Origin: Alloprevotella sp. Lung230
GTDB taxonomy: Bacteria; Bacteroidota; Bacteroidia; Bacteroidales; Bacteroidaceae
Assembly (NCBI RefSeq): GCF_014385435.1
Contig: NZ_JACSUD010000004.1
Location: forward strand, 62,001 to 126,000
Reading direction: 5' to 3'
DNA length: 64,000 nt
Shown piece by piece: positions 18,279-26,961 of this stretch (position 1 is its first letter; every line of letters begins with the position of its first letter). The translations under genes were made by a program, and so were the position numbers. The notes beneath the pieces are model-generated. The model saw nothing but the letters and a program-made list of their open reading frames with translations. It ran no database searches and had not been told where the DNA came from.

Positions 18279-18839
18279 TTAGACGGTCATGATTTCTTTG
18301 CTCTTGGCGGCGAGCAATTCTTCCACGCGCTTCACCATCTTGTCGTGGAGCTTTTGCAAGTCGTTTTCGGCATCTTTGGCCACATCTTCGGGCACACCGT
18401 CTTTCGTGCTTTTCTTGAGTTTGTCGATGCCGTCACGACGTGCGTTGCGGATGGCGATTTTAGTCTCTTCGCCCTCGGCATTGCACTGCTTGGTGAGGTC
18501 GCGGCGACGTTCTTCGGTGAGCGGGGGAATGGCGAGACGGATCACTTCACCATTGTTTTCGGGCATAATGCCCACGTTGGAATCGATGATGGCCTTTTCG
18601 ATGGGGCGGAACATCGACTTGTCCCAAGGCTTGATGGCAATCGTGCGGGCATCTGGAGTGGTGATGGCAGCACAATTGTTCACGGGCACCATCGATCCAT
18701 AGGAGTTGACCATCACTTGGTCGAGGATGTGGACATTGGCCTTTCCGGCGCGGATGTGCGAGAGCGTTTCTTCGAGGTGCATCACACTCATTTCCATTCT
18801 TTCCTCGCTGTCGGCGAGCAGTTGCTTTACGTCTAACAT
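18279..18839 (-). CDS. frr: Ribosome recycling factor
   Basis: A 186-residue protein of standard RRF length. With EF-G it splits the post-termination ribosome. Family signatures include the N-terminal LEETLSHIRAGKANVHILD and the central IKPWDKSMFRPIEKAI, with NVGIMPENNGEVIRLAIPPLTEERR after it. The start at 18839 begins MLDVKQLLADSEERM. The gene has a promoter at 18981-19011 and a leader of about 135 nt containing two 31-bp direct repeats. A terminator separates it from rsgA. Confidence 0.97.
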   Translation of the reverse strand: MLDVKQLLADSEERMEMSVMHLEETLSHIRAGKANVHILDQVMVNSYGSMVPVNNCAAITTPDARTIAIKPWDKSMFRPIEKAIIDSNVGIMPENNGEVIRLAIPPLTEERRRDLTKQCNAEGEETKIAIRNARRDGIDKLKKSTKDGVPEDVAKDAENDLQKLHDKMVKRVEELLAAKSKEIMTV

Positions 18840-18888
18840 GGGGCTGTCAAGTGTTATCGTTGAGTTAAGTAAGTGTTCAAAATCAAAC

Positions 18889-18963
18889 GTAGTTACCTTA
18901 CTTGTAGGCTGTTCTCTACTATCAGTAGGTGTGTAGCTATCTTATCCGTAGGTTGTTCTCTAC
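18889..18963 (-). repeat. Two 31-bp direct repeats in the frr leader
   Basis: Units at 18889-18919 and 18933-18963, separated by 13 bases, read on the minus strand as GTAGAGAACAnCCTAC followed by a TAAG and CTAC segment. They differ at about six positions, all transitions. Each can form a small GTAG/CTAC hairpin. A related sequence (minus strand, AAAGTAGAGATCATCCTAC) occurs at about 25040, next to repeat A copy 2. Confidence 0.7.
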
Positions 18964-18980
18964 TTTGATATTTCGTTTTG

Positions 18981-19011
18981 CAAATATACTTCATCTTTTC
19001 CTATTTGCAAA
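18981..19011 (-). promoter_or_regulatory. Promoter of frr
   Basis: On the minus strand TATATTTG (18981-18988) is preceded by TTTG (19008-19011) with 19 bases between, matching the Bacteroidetes consensus. Transcription would start near 18974, leaving a leader of about 135 nt. Confidence 0.75.
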
Positions 19012-19050
19012 GGAAAGCTCCGGATTTGTAAGGCGCAGTGCTGCATTTCA

Positions 19051-19977
19051 CTATTTCCGGGCAGAAGGGCCGGCTTTGTAGTTTTCCCAATCTTGGCGGG
19101 TGCGCTTCCAGCGGTTGTGCGTCCAGAGCCAAAGGTGAGGTTGCGAGCGTATGCTTTGCTCAATGCAGCGGGCAAAGGCGTCGGTGACGGGGAAAGGCTG
19201 TTCCGGTGTGGGGACTTCAGGGTGCATCTCCCGCAATTCCGCCCGATAATACCCTCTTCGAGGACGCGTCATTTCGAGATAGAAGAAGCGAGCGCCCAAC
19301 TTTCCACCGATTTTCTCCGCCCCGGTGAAAAAGGACGTGTCGTGGTGCAGAAACTCCGTCCAGTGGTGCATCGCCTCTATCTTGGGCGCTTGGTCGGCAA
19401 TGAAGCCCACCATCGACGAGTGTCCTTCGCGCTTCCAGTGCAGCAGTACGCGCAGCGTCTCTTTCATCGCAATGTTCGTTGCGCCGAAGCGACCTCGGAT
19501 GTGGAAAAACAGCCGGTCCATCATGGGCGAGTGAAGGGGATGATAGATTTGTCCAAACATCGTGCTGCGGTGACTCCACAGCGGCAACGAGGCCACCCAC
19601 TCCCAGTTGCAGAAATGCCCCAGATAGAGGAAGCAATGCTGTTCGGGGCTGCGTTCCATTTCGGCTTCCACCTCCGCGAGGTTGACAAACTCCATACGGC
19701 GCATCATCTCTCGGCGCGAGATGGAGAACTCTTTGAGGGTTTCCACCATATAGTCGGCCAGCCAGTGGTAAAACTTGCGTTCAATCTCCTGCCGCTCCTG
19801 CTCACTTTTTTCTGGAAAACAATCGCAAAGGTTGCGCTGCACCAGTGCACGGCGATACTTCAAAATGTGGAACACGAGGGGGAACACCAGCACATCGGCC
19901 AAAAAATAATGTAGTCGTAAGGGAAGCAGCGAGGTCAAGTAGGCTAAACCATAAGCTATCCAATAAAAAACTTTCAT
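19051..19977 (-). CDS. Lipid A biosynthesis acyltransferase (LpxL/HtrB family)
   Basis: A 308-residue LABLAT-family acyltransferase that adds a secondary acyl chain to the lipid A precursor at the inner membrane. The N-terminal helix (about residues 5-35) anchors it. The HX4E catalytic motif is present as HFCNWE in CFLYLGHFCNWEW (about residue 125). A following segment (FGQIYHPLHSPMMDRLFF) matches the conserved substrate region. Its length is typical. The -7 box TAACTTCG ends five bases before the start codon, so the transcript may be leaderless. It is a single gene between frr and the rpsJ-proximal region. Confidence 0.93.
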   Translation of the reverse strand: MKVFYWIAYGLAYLTSLLPLRLHYFLADVLVFPLVFHILKYRRALVQRNLCDCFPEKSEQERQEIERKFYHWLADYMVETLKEFSISRREMMRRMEFVNLAEVEAEMERSPEQHCFLYLGHFCNWEWVASLPLWSHRSTMFGQIYHPLHSPMMDRLFFHIRGRFGATNIAMKETLRVLLHWKREGHSSMVGFIADQAPKIEAMHHWTEFLHHDTSFFTGAEKIGGKLGARFFYLEMTRPRRGYYRAELREMHPEVPTPEQPFPVTDAFARCIEQSIRSQPHLWLWTHNRWKRTRQDWENYKAGPSARK

Positions 19978-19981
19978 GCTG

Positions 19982-19989
19982 CGAAGTTA
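19982..19989 (-). promoter_or_regulatory. -7 element abutting the lipid A acyltransferase start
   Basis: On the minus strand TAACTTCG is followed by CAGC and then the ATG. This is the same geometry as at menA (TATCTTCG, four bases, ATG). A CAAA (TTTG on the minus strand) lies 23 bases further up. If used, it would give an mRNA starting at or next to the start codon. Confidence 0.45.
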
Positions 19990-20170
19990 CAATTTTAAGT
20001 TGAGATGGGCGTCAAAGGCTACGACATTTCATGGAGAGAGGATACAAAAGCGCTCCTACCGATAGAAAAAGAAAGCGTACCGCAAGCCCTGTTTCGCTGG
20101 ACTTATGCCAACTTGACCCTTCAAATTTACTTTACTGTCGTTAAAAAGAGGCGGTTTTAGTCGATTCTGC

Positions 20171-20201
20171 TTGTTCTAAGATAGCAAACGTTGTATCTTT
20201 G
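20171..20201 (+). promoter_or_regulatory. Promoter of the 41-aa ORF transcription unit
   Basis: TTG at 20171-20173 and TATCTTTG at 20194-20201 with exactly 20 bases between. Transcription would begin near 20208, about 240 bases before the small ORF. The 19978-20170 stretch holds nothing else I recognise. Confidence 0.75.
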
Positions 20202-20207
20202 CACCAG

Positions 20208-20449
20208 AAAACAAAACGATAGCACTCGCTTCGATAGTCGTCACCTCGACACTCAAGCGCGCTTCGTGTTCCAATATGGATTTAAGGTAAAAATTAAGGA
20301 TAATATCCGCTGCGTGATGCAGCCGATTGATTAAGGTAAAAGATTAAGGATTAGATGTTGACTGTCGAGAGACAGACAAACTGAACACAGAGGCCGGCAA
20401 AACGGCCGGTTCTCTTATTGTTGAACACAAAAACAAAAAAGAACCAATT
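20208..20449 (+). promoter_or_regulatory. Long structured leader of the 41-aa ORF
   Basis: The leader carries two direct repeats of about 20 bp (TTAAGGTAAA followed by ATTAAGGAT, near 20282 and 20333) with CTGCGTGATGCAG able to fold between them. A strong hairpin, GGCCG-GCAAAA-CGGCC, follows at about 20390-20409. An A-rich stretch precedes the ORF. The arrangement resembles a regulatory leader or a structured RNA, but I do not recognise a known family. Confidence 0.5.
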
Positions 20450-20575
20450 ATGATGGATAAAAAAACTATTGACGAACTGATGTATCGCATTGCTCGGTAC
20501 CGTTCGATGGGCAACGGCAGTATGTGCCAAATGCTCAACAGCCAACTTCGTGCACTCCGTTCACAAGTCGGTTAA
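20450..20575 (+). CDS. Small 41-residue protein of unknown function
   Basis: The ORF begins MMDKKTIDELMYRIARYR and ends LRALRSQVG, a basic and probably helical peptide without membrane segment or signal. Support for it being real is contextual: a consensus promoter (20171), an A-rich ribosome-binding region immediately before two ATGs (20450 and 20453), and an intrinsic terminator at 20664. No other coding frame exists in the unit. It lies just beyond the terminator of the str operon and points toward it. I do not recognise the family and assign no function. Confidence 0.6.
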   Translation: MMDKKTIDELMYRIARYRSMGNGSMCQMLNSQLRALRSQVG

Positions 20576-20663
20576 GAAAACTCTCTTCAACCCTCGCACT
20601 TCCCAATTCGGGGAAGTCGAGACAGAGGTTGAACAGAAATGTTGTTACAACCCCTTTATTGAT

Positions 20664-20691
20664 GAAGCTCCACATCGGGCTTCTTTTTTTT
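20664..20691 (+). terminator. Terminator of the 41-aa ORF unit
   Basis: The stem GAAGCTC / GGGCTTC (one G-U pair) with a six-base loop is followed by eight Ts, 88 bases after the small ORF. Confidence 0.75.
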
Positions 20692-20742
20692 GCCCCTATG
20701 CACAGCAAGTTGGAGCGCCCGAACGTATGGCTCTTCAGCCGG

Positions 20743-20789
20743 GCAAAAAACAAAAGAGGATATATCCCGAAGCGGGCTATATCCTCTTT
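20743..20789 (-). terminator. Terminator of the rpsL-rpsG-fusA-rpsJ operon
   Basis: On the minus strand a stem of about 15 bp (AAAGAGGATATAGCCCG with its complement, loop CTT) is followed by TTTTGTTTTTTG, 28 bases after the rpsJ stop. It marks the end of the str operon here. Confidence 0.85.
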
Positions 20790-20816
20790 ATTGTTGTAAA
20801 TCGAAGCGAGAAAAGA

Positions 20817-21122
20817 CTACACCTTGATTTCTACTTCAACACCGCAAGGCAATTCGAGCTTCATGAGCGCATCGATGGTCTTGGGGTTGGAGCTGTAGAT
20901 GTCGATGAGACGCTTGTAGGTCGAAACCTCAAACTGCTCACGACTCTTCTTGTTGACGAAGGTAGAGCGGTTCACCGTGATGATGCGCTTACGAGTGGGG
21001 AGGGGGATGGGACCGCTCACGATGGCACCCGTTGCTTTGACATTCTTCACGATTTTTTCGGCCGACTTCTCAACGAGAGTGTGGTCGTAGCTCTTGAGCT
21101 TGATACGAATTTTTTGACTCAT
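20817..21122 (-). CDS. rpsJ: 30S ribosomal protein S10
   Basis: A 101-residue S10, a 30S head protein that also serves as NusE in antitermination. Start [17 protein letters not shown] and the segment [17 protein letters not shown] are diagnostic. It lies 98 bases downstream of fusA. In many Bacteroidales S10 is followed directly by rplC and the rest of the S10 cluster; here a strong terminator follows, so the cluster must lie elsewhere. Confidence 0.98.
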   Translation of the reverse strand: MSQKIRIKLKSYDHTLVEKSAEKIVKNVKATGAIVSGPIPLPTRKRIITVNRSTFVNKKSREQFEVSTYKRLIDIYSSNPKTIDALMKLELPCGVEVEIKV

Positions 21123-21220
21123 TGTTTTGTAGTGTTTGACACCATCGAAAGGTAGGCGGGATAAGAGTCGTTCGCTATCCCACTCCTTTCGGCGGCAATG
21201 GATTGGATTTTGTTTCGGAA

Positions 21221-23341
21221 TTACTTGATGAGGTCTACGCGGCCCTTGATTTCTTCAAGCACAGCCTTAGCGATACCGCTCGAAACGGGCGAGTGGTGAT
21301 CGTACTGCATCGAAGAAGTGGCACGACCGGAAGTGATGGTACGGAGCGCTGTCACGTAGCCAAACATTTCTGCGAGAGGCACAGTGGCCTTCACGATGCG
21401 GGCACCGGAACGGCTGTTTTCCATACCTTCCACCTGACCACGGCGCTTGTTGAGGTCACCGATGACGTCACCCATGTTTTCTTCGGGAGTTACCACTTCG
21501 AGCTTCATCATGGGCTCCATCAAGACAGGACCTGCTTGTGCGCAAGCGTTCTTATAGGCTTGGAGGGCAGCGATTTCGAAGGAGAGCTGATCGGAGTCAA
21601 CGGGGTGGAAAGAACCATCGAGGAGTTCCACCTTGAGGCTGTCGAGAGGGAAGCCACCGAGCACACCACTCTTCATAGCGTTTTCAAAGCCCTTCTGTAC
21701 AGAGGGGATGAATTCCTTAGGAATGTTACCACCAGTCACCTTGTTCACGAACTGGAGACCACCTTCCTTGAAGTCTTCATCAACAGGACCTACGTTCACG
21801 ATGATGTCTGCGAACTTACCGCGACCACCAGATTGCTTCTTGTAGACTTCGCGGAGGTTGACGGTCTTGGTGATGGCTTCCTTGTAGTTCACCTGAGGCT
21901 TACCTTGGTTGCACTCCACCTTAAACTCACGACGCAGACGGTCGATGATGATGTCGAGGTGAAGTTCACCCATACCCGAAATCACGGTCTGACCGCTTTG
22001 TTCGTCGGTCTTCACGGTGAAGGTGGGGTCTTCTTCGGCGAGCTTGGCCAAACCATTGGAGAGCTTGTCGAGGTCCTTCTGCGTCTTGGGCTCAACCGCA
22101 ATACCAATCACGGGATCGGGGAAGTCCATAGATTCGAGCACGATGGGAGCGCCTTCTTCAGCGAGCGTGTCGCCCGTGCGGATGTCCTTGAAACCGACAC
22201 CGGCACCGATGTCACCGGCAGAAATCACGTCTACGGGGTTTTGCTTGGAAGAGTGCATCTGGAAGAGACGCGAAACGCGTTCCTTCTTGCCGGAGCGAAC
22301 GTTGTAGACGTAAGAACCAGCTTCCACCTTACCGGAGTAAACGCGGAAGAAGGTGAGTCGACCTACGTAGGGGTCGGTAGCAATCTTAAAGGCGAGAGCA
22401 GCCGTCTTTTCGTCTTCCGAAGGCTTGCGCGTTTCGACTTCGCCGGTTTCGGGGTTCGTACCTTCGATAGCGGGTGTGTCGAGGGGAGAGGGCAGGAACA
22501 TGCAGACGTAGTCGAGCAGCGTCTGTACGCCCTTGTTCTTGAACGAAGAACCGCAAGTCATGGGCACGATGTCGAGAGCGAGCGTACCCTTGCGGATAGC
22601 AGCCACGATTTCCTCTTCGCTGAGCGAGTTGGGGTCGTCGAAGAACTTCTCCATGAGGGTTTCGTCTTGCTCAGCAGCGAGTTCAATCATCTTCTGACGC
22701 CATTCGTTGCATTCGTCCACGAGTTCGGCGGGGATGTCTTCTACATCATATTCCGCACCCATCGTTTCGTCGTGCCACAGGATGGCCTTCATCTTGATGA
22801 GGTCTACGATACCCCTGAAGTTTTCTTCAGCACCGATGGGCACAGAAATCACACAGGGAGTAGCACCGAGGACGTCCTTCATCTGGCGCACCACTTCGAA
22901 GAAGTTGGCACCGGAACGGTCCATCTTGTTGACATAACCGATACGGGGGACGTTGTACTTGTCGGCCTGACGCCAAACGGTTTCCGATTGAGGTTCAACA
23001 CCACCCACGGCACAGTAGGTTGCCACAGCACCGTCGAGCACACGGAGCGAACGTTCTACTTCTGCGGTGAAGTCAACGTGTCCCGGAGTGTCAATGAGGT
23101 TGAACTTATACTGTGTGCCGTTGTACTTCCAGAAGGCAGTCGTAGCAGCGGAGGTAATGGTGATACCGCGCTCCTGCTCTTGTTCCATCCAGTCCATGGT
23201 AGCACCACCTTCGTGTACTTCACCAATTTTGTGGGTCTTACCCGTGTAGAAGAGGATACGTTCGGAAGTGGTGGTCTTACCGGCATCGATGTGGGCCATG
23301 ATACCGATATTACGCGTCAAATGGAGATCTTGCTTTGCCAT
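21221..23341 (-). CDS. fusA: Elongation factor G
   Basis: A 706-residue EF-G, the translocase GTPase. G1 is [13 protein letters not shown] (GX4GKT variant), G3 DTPGHVDF and G4 NKMD, all near the N-terminus, followed by domains II-V ending [19 protein letters not shown]. Codons are strongly biased, as expected for a highly expressed gene. It sits 26 bases after rpsG. A long open frame on the opposite strand is a by-product of this codon bias. Confidence 0.98.
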   Translation of the reverse strand: MAKQDLHLTRNIGIMAHIDAGKTTTSERILFYTGKTHKIGEVHEGGATMDWMEQEQERGITITSAATTAFWKYNGTQYKFNLIDTPGHVDFTAEVERSLRVLDGAVATYCAVGGVEPQSETVWRQADKYNVPRIGYVNKMDRSGANFFEVVRQMKDVLGATPCVISVPIGAEENFRGIVDLIKMKAILWHDETMGAEYDVEDIPAELVDECNEWRQKMIELAAEQDETLMEKFFDDPNSLSEEEIVAAIRKGTLALDIVPMTCGSSFKNKGVQTLLDYVCMFLPSPLDTPAIEGTNPETGEVETRKPSEDEKTAALAFKIATDPYVGRLTFFRVYSGKVEAGSYVYNVRSGKKERVSRLFQMHSSKQNPVDVISAGDIGAGVGFKDIRTGDTLAEEGAPIVLESMDFPDPVIGIAVEPKTQKDLDKLSNGLAKLAEEDPTFTVKTDEQSGQTVISGMGELHLDIIIDRLRREFKVECNQGKPQVNYKEAITKTVNLREVYKKQSGGRGKFADIIVNVGPVDEDFKEGGLQFVNKVTGGNIPKEFIPSVQKGFENAMKSGVLGGFPLDSLKVELLDGSFHPVDSDQLSFEIAALQAYKNACAQAGPVLMEPMMKLEVVTPEENMGDVIGDLNKRRGQVEGMENSRSGARIVKATVPLAEMFGYVTALRTITSGRATSSMQYDHHSPVSSGIAKAVLEEIKGRVDLIK

Positions 23342-23367
23342 TTTGTTATGCTATCTTGGGGGTTGGA

Positions 23368-23844
23368 TTAGAAACGGAAGTGTGCAAAGGCACGGTTAGC
23401 TTCTGCCATACGGTGCATTTCTTCCTTACGCTTGAAGGCAGCACCCTGTTCGTTGTAGGCGTCCATGATTTCGGCAGCGAGCTTGTCGGCCATCGTCTTG
23501 CCACCGCGCTTGCGAGCATAGGCAATCATGTTCTTCATCGAAACAGACTCCTTACGATCGGGGCGGATTTCTGTGGGCACTTGGAAAGTGGCACCACCGA
23601 TACGACGGCTCTTCACTTCCACTTGGGGAGTAATCTTGTCGAGGGCAATTTTCCAGATTTCGAGCGCACTCTTTTCTTCGCTCTGCATCTTCTCACCTAC
23701 GATTTCGAGGCTCTTGTAGAAAATCTCGTAGGAGATGTTCTTCTTGCCGTCATACATGAGGTGATTTACGAACTTGGAGACCTTCTGGTCGCCGTAGACG
23801 GGATCCGGGAGGATCACACGCTTCTTTGGTTTTGCTTTACGCAT
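23368..23844 (-). CDS. rpsG: 30S ribosomal protein S7
   Basis: A 158-residue S7, the primary 16S rRNA 3'-domain binder and classical operon autoregulator. Diagnostic segments are [34 protein letters not shown] and the C-terminal [17 protein letters not shown]. The gap to rpsL upstream is 220 bases, unusually long for this pair, and shows no ORF of its own; it could contain an S7 regulatory site, but I could not define a structure. Confidence 0.98.
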   Translation of the reverse strand: MRKAKPKKRVILPDPVYGDQKVSKFVNHLMYDGKKNISYEIFYKSLEIVGEKMQSEEKSALEIWKIALDKITPQVEVKSRRIGGATFQVPTEIRPDRKESVSMKNMIAYARKRGGKTMADKLAAEIMDAYNEQGAAFKRKEEMHRMAEANRAFAHFRF

Positions 23845-24064
23845 GGGTGATAAGGGGTTGGGTTGTGTTAGGGCTGCATCATGTCTTCAGCAGAGCCACG
23901 ATAGTGGTGCTTACTCAACCTTATGCAAACCAATCTTTGATTTGATAGACGAAGCATTGGGAAAGGGCTGGTGGGCTAAGGGCTACCCGCTCAGTAAGAG
24001 CGAGTCTTCATCCGCCATCACTTGGGGATTACTCTCTTACCACAGCGCTCATTTCCCGATCTTC

Positions 24065-24448
24065 TTATTTCTTGGCGGCCTTAGGACGCTTAGCGCCATA
24101 CTTCGAACGGCGCTGTGTGCGGTTGGCCACGCCGGCGGTGTCGAGCGTACCGCGAACGATGTGATAGCGTACACCGGGGAGGTCCTTCACACGACCACCG
24201 CGAACGAGCACGATGCTGTGTTCCTGGAGGTTGTGGCCTTCACCGGGGATGTAGGAGTTGACTTCCTTAGAGTTGGTGAGACGCACACGAGCCACTTTAC
24301 GCATGGCGGAGTTAGGCTTTTTGGGGGTGGTTGTGTACACGCGAACACAAACACCACGACGCTGAGGGCAGTTGTCGAGAGCAGGCGACTTTGACTTGTC
24401 GGCAGCTACTGAACGACCCTTACGAACGAGTTGTTGAATAGTTGGCAT
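24065..24448 (-). CDS. rpsL: 30S ribosomal protein S12
   Basis: A 127-residue S12, part of the decoding centre. The start [12 protein letters not shown] and conserved loop [16 protein letters not shown] are visible. The streptomycin-related lysines in the PKKPNS loop and near GVRYHIVRG appear unaltered (lysine in the former), so the sequence gives no sign of classical streptomycin resistance. It is first in the operon, with a promoter at 24532-24562 and an AT-rich leader of about 80 nt. Confidence 0.98.
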   Translation of the reverse strand: MPTIQQLVRKGRSVAADKSKSPALDNCPQRRGVCVRVYTTTPKKPNSAMRKVARVRLTNSKEVNSYIPGEGHNLQEHSIVLVRGGRVKDLPGVRYHIVRGTLDTAGVANRTQRRSKYGAKRPKAAKK

Positions 24449-24531
24449 TTTGCTGATTTTTAATTGTTTATATATTGTATTTTTGTTGTCTTATGAGGGT
24501 TGGGTGAGTGCATACTTCACCTTTCAAGGTG

Positions 24532-24562
24532 CAAAAGTACCACTTTTTTTTGGCTTAGACAA
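24532..24562 (-). promoter_or_regulatory. Promoter of the str operon
   Basis: On the minus strand TACTTTTG (24532-24539) is preceded by TTG (24560-24562) with 20 bases between. Transcription would begin near 24525, leaving a leader of about 77 nt before rpsL. Confidence 0.8.
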
Positions 24563-24682
24563 TAGCAAGGGGGCATTTTTTCGGTGCAAGCGAGGATAAT
24601 CTATCCGCACAGGAAGTTCTCCGAAAAAAGGACTCTCCTCACCTGCCGAAAATTAGACTTCCGAGCGGCACTCACGACGCCT

Positions 24683-25030
24683 CGCGCGCGTCCTCTACAA
24701 GAGAGTGTGCGTTTTGCCTTCACGCCTTCACCGGAGCAGATAAGTCTCCGAAAAACAAGTAGATACGGGTGAAGGCAACGCGAAAGATGTGCCTTCACCT
24801 TCATTGACTGAGTATAAAGAGTTTCCTCAGGAGGTGAAGGCAGTGAAGGCAAAAAACAAGATTTTACAGAATAGCGTGCGCACATGCGTACGCGCGTATG
24901 AACAACGAGAGAAGAGGCGCGAAGACGTGATGAAAAAAGCCTTCACCGCGGTGGCTCGGTTGTGCGCTCCACTTACCTCAGAGGTAGATTTTTCTACCTC
25001 TGAGATAGAAAAAACTACCTCTGAGGTAAG
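24683..25030 (+). repeat. Dispersed repeat family A, copy 2
   Basis: The core 24683-24898 runs from CGCGCGCG through GTTTTGCCTTCACGCC, the inner pair GGGTGAAGGCAA / TGCCTTCACC, and GTGAAGGCAGTGAAGGC to GCGTACGCGCG. The array at 24973-25030 has three palindromes, TTACCTCAGAGGTAG, CTACCTCTGAGATAG and CTACCTCTGAGGTAAG. It occupies most of the gene-free stretch between the rpsL promoter and the toxin/immunity island; 25031-25276 holds only a D-type repeat at about 25040 and a short C-type repeat at about 25173. Confidence 0.8.
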
Positions 25031-25276
25031 TGGGTCTTCTTTGTAGGATGATCTCTACTTTGACACCCTCTTTGCCTCTCTTTTCCGCCATCTCGCCCTT
25101 GTTCATCCCTCGCGTAGCCCGCTACACTCCTTCTTCGCAAAGACAAGCTGACGAAAAAAATGAAACAAATCTGGTATCAATTCATTCCGAACACCCACTT
25201 AAACAAAGTTAAAGTCACGCCTTCATGGCTGTTTTTGAGATTGAGATGACTATATACAAAGGAGGAGGCCAAAATC

Positions 25277-25321
25277 AAAAGTTCCCCTATCGCTTGAAAC
25301 GAGATAGGGGAACTTTCTTTT
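25277..25321. terminator. Strong bidirectional hairpin terminator
   Basis: A 14-bp perfect stem, AAAGTTCCCCTATC / GATAGGGGAACTTT, is followed by TCTTTT on the plus strand. It lies 137 bases beyond the stop of the minus-strand gene at 25458 and directly before a solitary copy of the IS terminal repeat. Confidence 0.7.
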
Positions 25322-25334
25322 AACCCCAATTCGA
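25322..25334 (+). repeat. Solitary IS terminal-repeat sequence
   Basis: AACCCCAATTCGA matches the first 12 bases of the terminal repeats of the IS remnant at 28320-28702. No transposase sequence adjoins it. Together the two mark the edges of the AT-rich island. Confidence 0.45.
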
Positions 25335-25457
25335 GACCGTAGAGTCAACCAGCAAATGCAAAATTACACTTTTATTTGATAGAACTCTGATTTCAGTTTT
25401 GCAAAACTAAGTTATGTCTCGGTCTGTTGTATAGAAGTTTAAGGGGCAACAACATGT

Positions 25458-26048
25458 CTATATTTCATTATCAACGATTTTAAGCTCTTTCATCTTTAAT
25501 CTATAAAGACTTTTCGCATTCTTACAATCTTTACTATACCATTCATATTTTGTAAGGTCTACAAGCGTACGAATGCCCCAACCAGAATCATTGGTTATGA
25601 CAATATAACAGACGCTTCCATCTTTACGTCTGTAGTAGCTTACTTCGCCTAATTCATCTGCATAGTGATTTCCCCAATCCATTGTATTATCCCAATAACT
25701 ATATACAGGATTATATTGATTCCCCTCTTTAAAGTTCAGAGTCAAATACTTGGTTTTTCTATAAAAACTGATTTTATAGAATTCATATCGCTCCAAAGAA
25801 TCCAGACACACATTCTTCCAAAAATACGTTTCTAAGCATTGCTTTATATTTTTCTTAAGATACGGAGCATTATCCACCAACATTATGTGGTACACTGATT
25901 TCGTTCCTGAATCCGAGACGGTTGTATGAGTCTCCAAAACATCACACCTTATTGGTGCAACAACAATGTCTCTTCTAAAGTGAAAGATTACACCCATCAC
26001 TATGAAACAGAGAAATGCCAGTCCAATAAGACTCTTCTTGTGTCGCAT
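25458..26048 (-). CDS. Putative membrane-anchored immunity protein, paralogue a
   Basis: A 196-residue protein with one N-terminal transmembrane helix (about residues 8-25, after MRHKKS) and a soluble remainder ending LKMKELKIVDNEI. It is roughly 85-90 percent identical to the 196-residue product at 27575-28165. I do not recognise the family. The immunity assignment is inference: it starts ten bases after a polymorphic-toxin tail remnant, the island is AT-rich, and its paralogue also directly follows a fragment ending in the same MSKEII-QGQL peptide. Those are the hallmarks of toxin-immunity pairs. Confidence 0.65.
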   Translation of the reverse strand: MRHKKSLIGLAFLCFIVMGVIFHFRRDIVVAPIRCDVLETHTTVSDSGTKSVYHIMLVDNAPYLKKNIKQCLETYFWKNVCLDSLERYEFYKISFYRKTKYLTLNFKEGNQYNPVYSYWDNTMDWGNHYADELGEVSYYRRKDGSVCYIVITNDSGWGIRTLVDLTKYEWYSKDCKNAKSLYRLKMKELKIVDNEI

Positions 26049-26058
26049 TGTATATATA

Positions 26059-26268
26059 TCAGTTTAATTGACCTTGTATTATAATTTCTTTCGACATCAC
26101 ACTAAGCTGGGGCTTCTTACGGGAGACAATCCCACCGATGTAAGGGTCGTATGAGTCCAATCTTACATACTTATGTTTAGCAGGCGACTCTCCGGCCACC
26201 TTTGTCCCTTTCTTCGATGCTTCTAAATGCTCCACCTTTGTAAGGATCGAACTTGGCACGCGCCTCAT
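26059..26268 (-). pseudogene. Polymorphic toxin tail remnant, copy 2 (truncated pre-toxin segment)
   Basis: The frame encodes GTKVAGESPAKHKYVRLDSY and then VSRKKPQLS, the linker that precedes variable toxin domains in Bacteroidetes Rhs-type and other polymorphic toxins, and stops 16 residues later with MSKEIIIQGQLN. Compared with copy 1 (26962-27378) the conserved domain after SRKK-QL is missing and replaced by the tail of another toxin. An overlapping frame upstream reads NEARAKFDPYKGGAF, which suggests an additional frameshift. It is probably not functional. Confidence 0.6.
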
Positions 26269-26293
26269 TGGAGACCGGCACCTCCACTCGAAT

Positions 26294-26959
26294 TCACTTC
26301 TTAGGTTCTTGATAGCGTTCGATGTCTCGCTGGAGATACTGCCTAAACGTAGGAAACTCCTTGTCCGTGACTTCTAATATCGTCTCTCGAACGACCGTCG
26401 GAATACGATCCAAGCGTATGAGCTGGTCATATTCACCGAACTCAGGGTAGGAAAGGCAAAGTTTGGAATAGTCCTCTTCAGAGAGAGGGATCTCTGATTC
26501 CTCGACACTATCACTCCACGTGCCCACTCCTCCTTTATGCTTCACTACCCCCCACGTTTTGTCCTCCTTAAAGTAAAACATAAAGCTATAGACCGTATCA
26601 TAGTCTTGCGGATGCTTGGGTTGGAGTCTGATAGTATCCAAGAACAATGTTTTCCCTTCTTGTGTGAAGTCTCTAAACGTATAAATGAGAAAGTTTTCAA
26701 GATCCTCTCTCAAGAAGTCTACCCCAAAGTATCCCACATTGGACTCAATGGCGCAGTAGGGGCTGTCATCCTCATTGAGAATCGTTGCAAAGTAAACATT
26801 TTGTTGCTCATGCGCTTCGCGAGAGGCCAGTTCCAAAAGGCCTTCTTTATTCTTCCGACGAGAATAGCGAGTCTTGTTGTAGCGATCTAATTGACTTAGG
26901 GTTGCTTCTTCTGTATTTATGTGATTACCAACCCAGGTTCTAATGAATATTGTCTTCAT
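26294..26959 (-). CDS. Putative immunity protein, 221 aa
   Basis: A soluble, acidic 221-residue protein (start MKTIFIRTWVGNHINTEEAT) with no signal peptide or membrane segment. I do not recognise its family. It starts two bases after the stop of toxin tail copy 1, which suggests translational coupling and makes it the likely partner of that toxin. Cytoplasmic immunity proteins of this size are common in polymorphic toxin loci. Base composition is AT-rich relative to the surrounding housekeeping genes. Confidence 0.65.
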   Translation of the reverse strand: MKTIFIRTWVGNHINTEEATLSQLDRYNKTRYSRRKNKEGLLELASREAHEQQNVYFATILNEDDSPYCAIESNVGYFGVDFLREDLENFLIYTFRDFTQEGKTLFLDTIRLQPKHPQDYDTVYSFMFYFKEDKTWGVVKHKGGVGTWSDSVEESEIPLSEEDYSKLCLSYPEFGEYDQLIRLDRIPTVVRETILEVTDKEFPTFRQYLQRDIERYQEPKK

Positions 26960-26961
26960 AA

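Noticed and set aside
21203-23371. 722-codon open frame opposite fusA
   Set aside because: It is the mirror of a highly expressed gene with strong codon bias; no start context or homology, and EF-G is certain on the other strand.
23845-24064. Possible small gene between rpsL and rpsG
   Set aside because: No frame of convincing length or ribosome site; treated as a long intercistronic region.
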